A stretch of DNA of 64,000 bases from the NCBI GenBank assembly GCA_043228905.1, contig JBHGNT010000022.1, forward strand, positions 682,001-746,000, written 5' to 3'. The notes under the pieces are model-generated. The model searched no databases and was not told the origin of the DNA. It was given only the letters and a program-made list of their open reading frames with translations. Positions 9,475 to 19,481 of this stretch are shown one piece after another (within the stretch, counting starts at the first letter, position 1; each line of letters begins with the position of its first letter). Source of the DNA: Azolla caroliniana. Taxonomy: Eukaryota; Polypodiophyta. A program made the position numbers and the translations under genes.

Positions 9475-12400
9475 GTGCACACACTCGAAAAAGGCGCCAG
9501 AATGCACAGAGAAAAACCACTGCGCGTGGAAACCCTCTACTTTCGCGAACCCAGGAGCACAGAAGCACCAAGGCGCTGCAAGATCATCAGACGAGAACCT
9601 ACACATAGAGAACCCCCGCCTTCTGAACTCTCTCTCTCACACTCTCACTCTCATCACCAGCCAACCTCGCCACCACAAGCTGACCTCGACACAAACATGG
9701 ACCCGCAAACGCTGTCGGAAGCCGCCAAGACATGGCTAAAGCAACACGGGCTCCAGGGCTTCTTGATGATTATGGAGGTACCGCCACACAAAGAAGCCGA
9801 CAAGGTGATCAAAGAAATCGACACAGAGGTCATAACGGAGGAGGCAATTCGAGCGTTAACAGGCCTTCCGGAGGGAGGCATACTCACGATTGACAATCCG
9901 ACCTCGGAGCAACTCATCAGGTATTTTGGTGAGTACTCCCTAGCCAGCAAGGGCTACCGGACACAGGGCGGCGGAGATATGTTGTTCCGCGAGATTGCTC
10001 GTGTGCTCCACGAATACGGCCATGTGTACCCTAGACCCCCTGCCATGCCGCAGAACCGAGCAGGGATGATCATCGCCACCTATGAAGGGATCAAGGTGGA
10101 TTGGCCGGTATTGATCGCAGACGGTTTGTGTGCGGCGATCGTGATCTTCAGAGGCAAAGACGGCAAAGAAGGCCGAGACGGACGGAGGATATGGCACGTC
10201 GTAACGCAGTGGCTCACCTTGCTTGTGCCACCCGTCCAGCCCGTCCAGCCCAAGAAGCGGGGAAGAGTGGCGGACGGCACCCCAAAGACGGCTTCCAAAA
10301 GACAACAGTTGTTGGCCTCTAAGGCCACTAAGGGGAAGGCAGCAGACGCAGAACAGGCGGGAAAGGAGAACAACAGCCGGAAGCGGCCAACGGATGCGCA
10401 GGAGGAACCACAGGCACGACCCGTAAAGGTTACACTCCGCCGACCAGTGCATAGAGAAGCGGACCCCTTGGCTACAAAACTCAATGTCGGGACTCAAGAA
10501 GAGGAAATAGAGGAGGAGCCTACGGAGCACCTCCAGCGACGGTCGTCGGCAAGGACCGTTGAGGCAGCCGGGAAACGTTCGGACCCTCAGACGGAGGGAA
10601 CACCGGCTCCCCATACTGAGACTCCCACGCCAAGGGAAGAACCGGAACCGGTGCGCATGACACCGGAATCAGAAGCCCCGGCACCACCGGCAACACCGGC
10701 AAGTCCCATCCCGCTAGAGCCGGAAAGGTCAATGCAGCCTCCCTCGGCCAACCAAGAAGAAGCGCAAGGGGAACCAAGACAGCAGGGTGGTCCACGGGCT
10801 GAAACGAAATTGCAACTCGGCGCAATCAGGCGGGACCACCCATCTACAAGCGAGCCCATCTGTCAAACCTCCGTGCAAGCACAACAATGCACCGGTAGCC
10901 TGTGGCTCCGGTGGATAAGCGAACAGATAGCCGGAGCAGTGGGGTATATTGAGGCGGAAGAAAGAGCGCAAAGCGAACGGTTGCTCGTCACAACCGAACA
11001 ACTAGAGACGGCCCGGTCCAAAATACGGTGCCTTGAAAAAGACTTGGATCAGGTCACGGTAGAGATGGCCAAAATGGCCTTAACGGCAACACAGATCCAA
11101 TCACCGGTGACTCCGGTAAGTGTATAGAATAAAGAAACGGATCGACTTGTACATACCAATAAGACCCCGGCAACGGAAACCGTTCCGGCGAGAGATGCGG
11201 CGCAAGCCCAGGAGCTTGCGGAATTGAGAGATGAACTTGCCGCACAAGAAGCACTAAGGAGCCGTGAACGGGAATTGAAGACAGCGGCCGAAGCCGAATT
11301 AAAGAAGACTGTTGAGAACCTCCGCCGGGCAGAGGAGAGCCTCCGGAAAGGTATCAACCTTACGACCGGCTAAGGGAGGAAAAAGACAAAGTGCTGCAGG
11401 AAAAGGACAAGTTGCGGAAGACGGCGGAAACGGAAATTGAACGGCTAAAGGAAGAGCTCCGCCAGCAGAAGGACCGCGAGGACCGGGCCCGTCGACAGAG
11501 CAACGCACGGCTCAAGCAAAAGACAGATGATTTTGAGCACCTGCACCGGGACTACAAACGGCTGGAAACGGAGCATAAGGAACGGATGGCCGAGCTCCAG
11601 CAGGAAGTTGATCGGGCCGCGACGGCGATCGCCGACGAACGTGCGGAAAATACAAGACGGTTGGATGAGGCGGAGAAGGTCTGGATGGAGCTCCAGAGGC
11701 AGCAGAAGGAAGAAAAGGAGAGAGCGTCAACAGTATTGCAGAAATTACAAAGCACATATCAAAGGCAATTGACACATTACAAGGAGCAGGCGGAAGACAA
11801 CGTCAAAATCATCAAGCAACTAAAGGAGGAACGGCAAGCGGCGGAAATCAAATCGCAATTGGGAACGGGCCGGATTCAGTGCATCCTTCGGGCATGGCTG
11901 AATCAGACAAAACGCTTGATTGACGAAAGCTCCGTAAGATGGTGGACAAAGTGGGCACAAAATGGGGCGGAACTCCAATTGCTACGGGTAGACGTGGCAA
12001 ACCGGCGGAAGGAAGGAGATGATTGTTATACGTTGACTTCCGAGGACTTCACCGCCATACGGGACAAGCTGGCCGGCGACTTCCAAGTCCTAGCGGATGA
12101 ACAGCTAGCGCAGGTCCGGCAACTCGTAGCTCAGCTAGACGATGATAGGTTGGACGCTCAAATCCAGTTTGAAAGCTACGAGCAGTCCCGGGTTCGGGAA
12201 GAAAAAGCACTGGAAGCGGCAACGGTTAACCTTAGTGATGAGGAACCGTCGCCGGCCGAGGGCCAGCCCGGAACCAATCAACCAGAGACCACTACGACGG
12301 AGACGCCGGTGTCAGAGCAACAAACAGAGGAGCAGCCGTAGTAGCCACCAACGGACCCGTCACAGCAGACATCAACAGAGCAACAACAGCAACCACAACA

Positions 12401-12476
12401 ACAACAACAACCAATTCCAGATGAACCATTGGAGACTCTCGAACAAAGCATTCTGGATATTTTGGACGAAGAATAG
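9475..12476 (+). pseudogene. ORF2: large extra protein of element A (unknown function)
   Basis: An open frame runs from a GTG at 9475 (first ATG 9502; further ATG 9697) to a TAG at 11125-11127. Coding continues in the same frame to about 11356, where a one-base shift moves it to the frame ending at 12341; two tandem TAGs at 12339-12344 precede a Gln-rich tail ending SILDILDEE at 12474. The total would be about 950-1000 residues. Residues about 75-250 form a conserved globular-looking domain (SEAAKTW, EVITEEAIRALTGLP, RYFGEYSL, YGHVYPRPPAMP, DWPVLIADGL). A Pro/Glu/Arg-rich disordered middle follows, then a long coiled coil (about 10930-12200). It is homologous to B and B2. It has neither signal peptide nor membrane segment, so it does not look like an env protein. 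I do not recognise the family. Confidence 0.8.
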
Positions 12477-12530
12477 CAAGGGTCGGTTGTAGATTCGACG
12501 TACAAGGTACTGTCCCACGGGCATGCCATG
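12477..12530 (+). promoter_or_regulatory. Conserved pre-LTR segment of element A, no polypurine tract
   Basis: The 40 bases before the 3' LTR (from TTCGACGTACAAGGTACTGT to GCCATG) are nearly identical in element B (1217-1256, minus strand). The segment occupies the position of a polypurine tract but has a mixed composition. It contains the palindrome-like ACGTACAAGGTAC. Confidence 0.6.
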
Positions 12531-12963
12531 TGTTACCGGTTGACAAAGGAGTCCAGAGTGTGAAATGGGGAGTTATTTAATTAGTAGGAATGGTTGTAAG
12601 TAAGCTATGAGTGTGGACAGACGGACCGGAAACAATATGCCGTTCTAGATCCGAACCGATCCCGAACAGGTGCGGATGGCACCGTTTTGTAATACAAACC
12701 GGAAACCTATTTAAAGACCTGGATACAATGTAATGAACAGCGGTTAATTAATAAAGCTTAGTGTTGTTATCTCTGTGTGTTAATTGCCGTTCTGCATTCA
12801 TTGTTATATCTTACACGTGTGATTATTAAAGACGATTATGTTAAGTAACCTAATTAAGTCGGATTAATCATTGAGTCCAATCTTGTTGCCGTAACACCCC
12901 TTTGGTGAAGTGTCTTCCGTAGACACCCTGTGTTAGGCCATTGTCCGGCCCTAAGAGTTAACA
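12531..12963 (+). repeat. 3' LTR of element A
   Basis: 433 bp, TGTTACCGG...GTTAACA, with the same length and order as the 5' LTR. It is followed by TATAT, the duplicated target. Differences from the 5' LTR are mostly C/T and G/A exchanges. Confidence 0.92.
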
Positions 12964-13914
12964 TATATATGTAAAGAAAAATACTATATATATATAGATA
13001 AATATATTATATTACACGAACAAGAGAGGACTTGAACCAATAACCCCACCCTATGACTTTCAAATCTTACCATTTACTCTATACTAATAATATATATAAA
13101 ATAAAGGATTTGCTTCATGATATAAAAACGACGTTACATGTTGTAAATTCAATAATGTTTGAGAGACTCGAACCCACAACCTCACATACCAAAGTCAACA
13201 CACCTACCATTAGGCTAGGTCCTTTGTTTTTAAAATTATATTTTCGTGTTTATTCTTATGCCATATATTTTTTTCATACATGAAAGCTTAAATGAGCGAG
13301 ATGCCTATCATGCATCACATGCATTTCATGCACTACATGCATGACTTGTACCCTCCAATGCATCATATGCATGGGGGCACCTATTTAAATGGTGAAAGGG
13401 AAGATGAAAGGGAAGAAGTATGAGATATCAATCAAATTATGTATTACATAAGAGATACCATAAAAATAGAGAAAGAAGGGAAGAAGTTTAACATAAACGT
13501 GGAGCTCTAGCTTGGCGGTCGTGATGGTCAACTCTCAACAAGAGGGAGGCAGTTCGAGCCTTATCTTCATCAAAATATTGAAGTGAAGATTGTAGTTGTC
13601 TACGATCAAGAAAGAGAAGAGTGATTACCTTGCAAGACAAAGTTCGAAGGTTCAACGACGTGCACAATCATTTTGTAACTCTTTCATGAAAATGATTATA
13701 AATTTCATACACTTTCTCATATATTATTTTATATCTTATCTTGTCTTATCTTATATTCCTTAAAAATCCTATTTTGTCATATCGTATTGATATCTATTCA
13801 CTCCATCTCTACTCTTTCGTCTCTTCCGTCCATAATCCCAGTGATTCCTTCCTCACTTTCACGTTATCCTTTGTGTGCGCAACACTACGCTTCTAGGCGA
13901 GCCACGTCACGACA
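12964..13914 (+). mobile_element. Solo LTR C, right part, with three tRNA-like modules
   Basis: This is the continuation of the LTR begun at 3166. It ends in CACGTCACGACA and is followed by the target copy CCGG (13915-13918). It holds three stretches with a Pol III type A box and B box about 30-45 bases apart: minus strand 13023-13083 (B box GGTTCAAGTC), minus strand 13158-13222 (A box TAGCCTAATGG, B box GGTTCGAGTC), and plus strand 13506-13562 (A box TAGCTTGGCGG, B box AGTTCGAGCC). ATGCAT-rich repeats lie at 13310-13375, before an AGGTGCCCCC-like/TATTTAAAT promoter region. No coding potential. Confidence 0.75.
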
Positions 13915-13918
13915 CCGG

Positions 13919-15140
13919 TACTATCGTGGCCTAGACCATTGATTATGTTATGTCCTGCCGCACCACTTGCTCTGCCACCAATTCTTGTTGAACCAGTTTT
14001 GGCGCCCTCCTTGGTTGCGGCTCCTCGGTAAGAGGTTCCGGTATAATGTCCTCCATTGGACTTGATTTCTCCCCTTTATGGCCCTTGTCACTTGTCTGTC
14101 GACGATGTAACAGGGCCTTGGTCGGCTCGTCATCCTGCTCTTCTTCCTCTAGGGTCTTGCTATTGATTAATGCCGCCAAGGGGTCCTGCCCCTGCGTTTT
14201 CCCCGGTTGTTGTTCTGCTTGTTGTTCCGTCAGGCGCAACTTGATTTTCAAAGGTCTCCCCGAGGTGTCCATCGATGCCTCTTCTCTGCCTGCCGCTTCC
14301 AATTAGGCCGCTCCTTCGCCTTTTGTGAAGTCTTGGCCTCCTTCCAACTTAACGCCTAGGTAGCCAGGAGTTGCTGCCGTTTTGAAGCTTTTTTGGGGGT
14401 CGATTCTGTCGGTCTACCCCTCTTCCTTTGTTTTATGGGCTCCACTGGCAGTGCTAAGAGAGTGAGCCATTGTGCCACTGATGTCCACATCTTTTTGCCA
14501 TCTTTTACTGAGACAATTGTAGCGCTCAAGCCGTCGGCGATCATTACCGGCCAATCCACTTGTACTCTCTCGTAGGTGGATATGATCAAAGTGGCTCTAT
14601 TCTTGGGCATAGCCGGTGGTCGGGGGTATACATGACCATACTCGTGGAGTACCTGAGCAATTTCCTGAAACAATAGGTCTTCGCTGCCTTGTGTGCAGTA
14701 CGCCTTGCTGCCCAGGGAGTATTCTCCGAAATACCTCGTCAGCAGCTCTTGTGAAGGGTTGTCGATCGAGTATATTCCCCCTTTCGGTAAGCCGGTCATG
14801 GCACGGATTGCTTCTTCAGTAATGACCTCTGTATCGATGTCTTTGACGACATTCTCCGCATCTCCGTGCGGTGGTGCTTCGATTATCCTCAAGAATCCCT
14901 CCAGGCCGTGTTGCTTAGCCATTTCTTGGCCGCTTCTGAGAGTACCATGCATTCCATGTCGTCGTCAGAGTCGGTAGGTTGCGGTGGGAGTAGTGCGCAT
15001 GTGTGTTCTGCTTGCTCTCGCCTGACCACACGTAATCGGTTGTGTGCGTTGAGAGCTTTGTGTTCACGAAATGAAAGAGACTTTGCGTGGCGGAGGTTTT
15101 CTTTCTCTATGTGTGGCGCCTTTTCTTGATTCCCGTGCAT
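13919..15140 (-). pseudogene. ORF2 of element B, N-terminal part (degraded)
   Basis: Minus strand, homologous to the first third of ORF2 in A. From the ATG at 15140 (aligned with the start region of A) a first segment runs to 14889. A shifted segment (14952-14356) carries the conserved domain with DTEVITEEAIRAMTGLP, RYFGEYSLGSKAY, YGHVYPRPPAMP and DWPVMIADGL. A third segment (14302-13943) covers the Lys/Glu-rich middle. The frame flows into 3165 when LTR C and element A are removed, giving an unbroken Pro-rich stretch across the junction, which supports the nesting. Several stops and shifts make it non-functional. The start of homology at about 15210 lies just upstream of ORF2, with no pol. 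Confidence 0.82.
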
Positions 15141-15210
15141 GCACGTCTTGTACTAATATAGCAGTCGGTTGACACGTGGTGCATTTTTTTAAGGGGCTTT
15201 AAGGGATATT

Positions 15211-16258
15211 TTATCAGTTGATTGTCTTTCCATTTTTAGGACTCAACACTTGGCCACTAAGATACCATGTTTTTTTGGATTTTTAAACATATTAGGGTAA
15301 GAACATGAAAAAAGTGAGCAACTCCAAGGACTCTTGACTTATTGTAAGGAAAGTCTGACAATGGAGATTCTTCATGTCTTCATGCTACAAAGGGGTTAAA
15401 TTCAATCACGTTGCTTAAACAAGCTCCAAATTCTTGCATCCCTATTTGGATATTGTTTTTTCTACTCTAGTTTCTCTCATTAAGCATCAATTCATTCATT
15501 TGGAGTCCCCTTCAATGGGAGACAAAATTTAATGTTAATTGGCAATAACCAAGTTGTCGAGTTCAAATCTATTCTTCCTCCACAAAGTTCATTTGTTGTT
15601 CTTCTTTCGATCATTTTTCTACATTGTACAGTTTATTTTGTTTATGTCACTACTTACGTTGTTGCATAATAAGTTCCCAATGTTTATGATTATCTTTGTT
15701 AGTGGCATGACCTATCGTGTCATTTACTTGGCCATGAAGTTTTGTGCCTATTGTTTAGTTCAAAAAGTTTTTCAAATGCATTTTTTTTCTAGGATAAAAA
15801 GGTAGTGATGTTTTTCTTTTAAAAAGTATATAGAATTTTCTGTTAAAATTTATTGTAAAATACTAACAATCTACTTTAAGTTACCATATATGTACATAAT
15901 TCATAATAAGAGGCGAAGATTCATATTATACATGTAGTCTCTTTATTATGAGGAAAAGTACTAGTATTCTTTCACTTATTGCATATATATTAGTCTCTTA
16001 AAACTACCAAAATACTCATTATTAATCAACAATGATTCTTTTTCTTTCTTTCTTTTTTTCCGAGAAAAAATTACGTCCCATTAGTTAGGTGAATTACATA
16101 TACAAATCAAGCTATGTACACTTTAAGTATCTATTGATACTCTACTATTTACATGTCGTTTTCATATATATTTGGCTATTGTTGTGTAACACCTTAGATA
16201 AAAAAATGTGGGGCAATCGTTGTCCACATAACAACAAACGACTGCCTGACAAAACCTG
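15211..16258. other. AT-rich stretch without recognisable genes
   Basis: I see only short AT-rich frames and T-runs, with no splice-consistent coding, no LTR termini and no conserved motif. Confidence 0.5.
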
Positions 16259-16709
16259 TTATTTTTCAACAAGCATCAAGACACAATTAGCAAGCTTTTG
16301 AGCAGAGCTAAACATTGATATCATCGAAAGAAATATGGGTGATTTGCTACCTACGGGGGGTAGAGCTAGTGAGGCGGCTAGAAGCACCATTTCGGATGTC
16401 CTAACGTGAAGTTCACCAATGGTGTGGTTGCCTAGAGTGAGATAAAATGTGCTTGTACCAACTCTTGAGACTTTGAATCTCCCTTCAGGTTTTCGAATTG
16501 TGCACACAAGGATACCACTACATCAGTCCAAACTCCATACATTTGCAATATTGTGTCTTTCCCCTCAGTATCATTTGAGACATCTGTATTTCCAAATGTT
16601 CCACATACCAATTGATGCATCAGTTGACCATTCTTTTTGTAGATTTCATGACCCCAAATTTGCGTACATCCATTCGTTGGCCATGTCCAGTGGGTTTTGT
16701 GCATTATGA
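16259..16709 (-). other. Unrecognised degraded coding-like stretch
   Basis: Two overlapping minus-strand frames (16259-16507 and 16432-16704) have protein-like composition (for example VCGTFGNTDVSNDTEGKD). They are in different frames, lack a start context and match no family I know. They could be a remnant of a transposon or of a gene fragment. Confidence 0.25.
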
Positions 16710-16720
16710 GGGGTAAGGAA

Positions 16721-17585
16721 GAGTGACATAAAATAGAGGATTGAACCTACAACCTCACATCAACAAGATGTCATGCTCAACTATTTTGATATGAGCATGC
16801 ATTTGTATGTAATAGGTTAGTATTCTATAGTCTAGCATATAGTACATTTCAGAATCAGAATCTAGTCGTTAGTATATTCTAGAAATGTTGACGGTATATT
16901 CTAGACGGGTATATTCTAGAGATATTCAATCTCAAAACTTGTATAAATACTTGTAACTTCCGTGGTCCCTTTCAAGGGATTCAACACCAGCCATTGACAC
17001 ATCAATCTAGTATTCTTGTTCCATTCCATCTTATCTCATTCTTTATTTTTGTCTTCATGCTCTCCATAGCTCCCTAAGTTCATGGTCTCATCACTCACAA
17101 CTTCTAGAGTTCCTAGCCTCGTCACTTCTAGTTCCACGTTCATCATCCATGCTCCGTTGCCGCCTGCGGTTGGTGTGTCCGTGACAGTTTGAATCCCTAT
17201 GTTCATAGTCTCATCACTCATAGCTTCTAGAGTTCCTAGCCTCGCCACTTCTAGTTCCACGTTCGTCATCCATGCTTCGTTGTTATCTATTGTTGGTGTG
17301 CGGTTAAATCCCTTGAAAGGGACCAAGGAGGTTACAAGTATCTGTACAAGTTTCGAGATTGAATATCTCTAGAATATACCCATCTAGAATATGTCGTTCA
17401 ATATCTCTAGAATATACTAACGACTAGAATATATTCTGATTATGAAATGTATTATATGCTAGACTATAGAATACTAAGTTACTATTATATACAAATGCAT
17501 GCTTATATTAAAATGGTTGAGCATGACATCTTGTTGATGTGAGATTGTAGGTTCAATCCTCACCAACTACATATTTCATGTCACT
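16721..17585. repeat. Foldback structure with about 270-bp inverted arms
   Basis: The left arm (about 16721-16990) and right arm (about 17305-17585) are inverted copies: GTGACAT(A/G)AAAT ends, the 'tattctagagatattcaatctc' block, and AATCCCTTGAAAGGGACC at the inner edges. The central 315 bp contain a direct duplication of about 120 bp (about 17086-17180 and 17207-17300; shared 'cttctagagttcctagcctcg'). The arms contain a TATAAATA-like box near 16940 and resemble LTRs placed head to head. I found no clear target duplication. Confidence 0.65.
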
Positions 17586-17587
17586 GT

Positions 17588-18440
17588 GTCGTCACAGAGG
17601 AGGCATGCGCTCCGCACATCCACGCATTCTTTTTCGGATACCACCATATAGCATAACCAAATGAAATTGAGCCTTCCATGCCACATGCGGCTAGAATGCA
17701 TATAATTCTTTCCCAAATCATATGTGCATACATGCAGGACCACAAGCAATGTTCAATCGATTTTGAATCGTAGTTGCAACTCCTACAGGCACCATCTTTG
17801 CCTCTCTATTGTAGCCATTTACCAACTAGGAGGGCTTTATGGCTGATAAGCTAGAGAATATTTGCATTTTCAAGCAAGTCATATGCCCACAACTTTCTCC
17901 AATAAGCTTGCATGCAAGTGTCATCATAGAGGAGGCCTGCGTTCCGCACATCCACGCATTCTTTTTCGGATACCACCATATAGCATAACCAAATGAAATT
18001 GAGCCTTCCATGCCACATGTGGCTAGAATGCGTATAATTCTTTCCCAAATCATATGTGCATACATGCAGTACCACAAGCAATGTTCAATCGATTCTGAAT
18101 CGTAGTTGCAACTCCTACATGCACCATCTTTGCCTCTCTATTGTAGCCATTTACCAACTAGGAGGGCTTTATGGCTGATAAGCTAGAGAACATTTGCATT
18201 TTCAAGCAAGTCACCTGCCCACAACTTTCTCCAATAAGCTTGCATGCAAGTGTCATCTAAGACCCCTTCCCTCCATTTACTACCAAGTGCATATTTGTGA
18301 ATTCCCTGTTGTTGAATGATATTTTGGCCAATTGTTGCAGTATATTGAAACAATTGTTTCTTTTTACCTGTTTTTCTTGTGTCCCATAAATTTCTGAGGG
18401 ATTCCAAGGTTGGGATGACTTGTTAGTGAACCTTGAAGAA
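17588..18440 (-). pseudogene. LINE ORF2 remnant (zinc-binding RT tail), partly duplicated
   Basis: The minus-strand translation gives the C-terminal zinc-binding region that follows reverse transcriptase in plant LINEs. It reads YWRKLWAGDLLENANV, HKALLVGKWLQ, then a CxxC...EHCLWxCMYAHMIWERI pattern. The block occurs twice in tandem with a period of about 332 bp (about 17588-17919 and 17920-18257). Only the outer copy extends upstream to about 18440. Stops and frame changes make it a relic. Confidence 0.65.
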
Positions 18441-18556
18441 CTTACCTATGGATACACATATTCAACATTTTAGTTTTCACTCAAGCAATCTTTACGTTCT
18501 TCATTTTCTCCTCTTCTTGCGTTTCATTTCACATTGAGGTTTCTCACTAATAACGT

Positions 18557-19091
18557 TGTCGTGAAGATTTTTGGCAACGGTGTGAAAATCACGTGGAACG
18601 AAGAAAATCAAGAAGATGCAATGTGCACACGTATGAAAGGGGTGATGGTTACACTCATATGTTTGCACGTTAATGTGCACGTGAGATGTGCATTATAAAC
18701 AAAAGAAGCCTAGGGCCTAGTGGCATACAAAGAGGTACAAATAAGGTTTTGAACATTACACCCCCAAAATAAGAGTCAATTGACATACCACTAGGCTAAG
18801 TTGTTTTTTCAAAGTTTATTTTCATCATTATAATTTTCACATGTAAATTCTCATACATGAGACTTGCATGAGTGACATGATCATCATGCATCACATGTGA
18901 TGCATGAACGCCAAATGGCAAACATGCATCATATGCATGGGGGCATCTATAAAAGAAAGGAAGAAAAAGAAAGAGGGGATCAAAGAAGCTACATATTGAA
19001 TCAAGATGTTAATAATAAAAAACCTAGTTATCTTATTGGTGACGTGTCTTGTTTCTCAACATTGAAGTCAAGGGTTCAAACCCGGAATTGG

Positions 19092-19137
<46 letters not shown>

Positions 19138-19481
19138 ACCCACATTAAAAAGGAACCAACACCGGCAAAGATCGTTTCGTCGTTGTCGCCGCTCGCTAAA
19201 ACGTTGCGTACCACCACATCACCGCCGCCTACACGTCAATCCACCACACCGCTGAGTCTGGGTCGGGTGCATCTTTGACAACAAAGAATGACCCGACAAT
19301 AAACCTAAACGATTGATTCCTTACGAGCACAAGTCACCCAATGACTTGTGCTCCCCGGTCAAAGACCACGGTGGTCCTGTTCGACCGACCTGCAGGCGTG
19401 GAAATCCCAACATCTCCTCCATAACCACTAGCGGATAGAGGCTCGGTGCTTGTCTGCACGTGTGTTACACGCCACGTGACA
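18557..19481 (+). mobile_element. Solo LTR D, TGTCGTGAAG family type 2
   Basis: It starts TGTCGTGAAG after ACGT (18553-18556) and ends CACGTGACA before ATGT (19482-19485). The flanks differ by one C-to-T change at a CpG, consistent with an original ACGT duplication. It shares the ATGCAT-rich block and 'atgcatgggggca' promoter region (about 18885-18955) with LTRs C and E. tRNA-like modules are visible on the minus strand (about 18750-18800, A box TAGCCTAGTGG) and the plus strand (about 19024-19083, B box GGTTCAAACC). A pure (CT)n run lies at about 19097-19133. Confidence 0.75.

Larger units (their letters stand above)
3289..12963 (+). mobile_element. Complete Ty3/gypsy LTR retrotransposon (element A) with extra ORF2
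   Basis: The element is 9675 bp, with LTRs at 3289-3721 and 12531-12963 (433 bp each, TGTTA...TAACA) and a 5-bp duplication TATAT (3284-3288 and 12964-12968). By eye the LTRs differ at about 27 positions, nearly all transitions, so it is not recent. The order is gag, protease, reverse transcriptase, RNase H, integrase, then a large extra frame before the 3' LTR. Protease-RT-RH-INT order places it in Ty3/gypsy, and the integrase end has no chromodomain that I can see. Gag-pol is one frame broken by stops and two compensating shifts, so this copy cannot be autonomous. It lies within LTR C. Confidence 0.93.

Noticed and set aside
9940-10614. Minus-strand open frame of 224 codons
   Set aside because: It is a shadow of ORF2, which is supported by homology to copies B and B2 in the sense direction.
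17036-17326. Small repeat protein on the minus strand
   Set aside because: The two protein repeats simply reflect the 120-bp tandem duplication in the core of the foldback structure; no start context or family.
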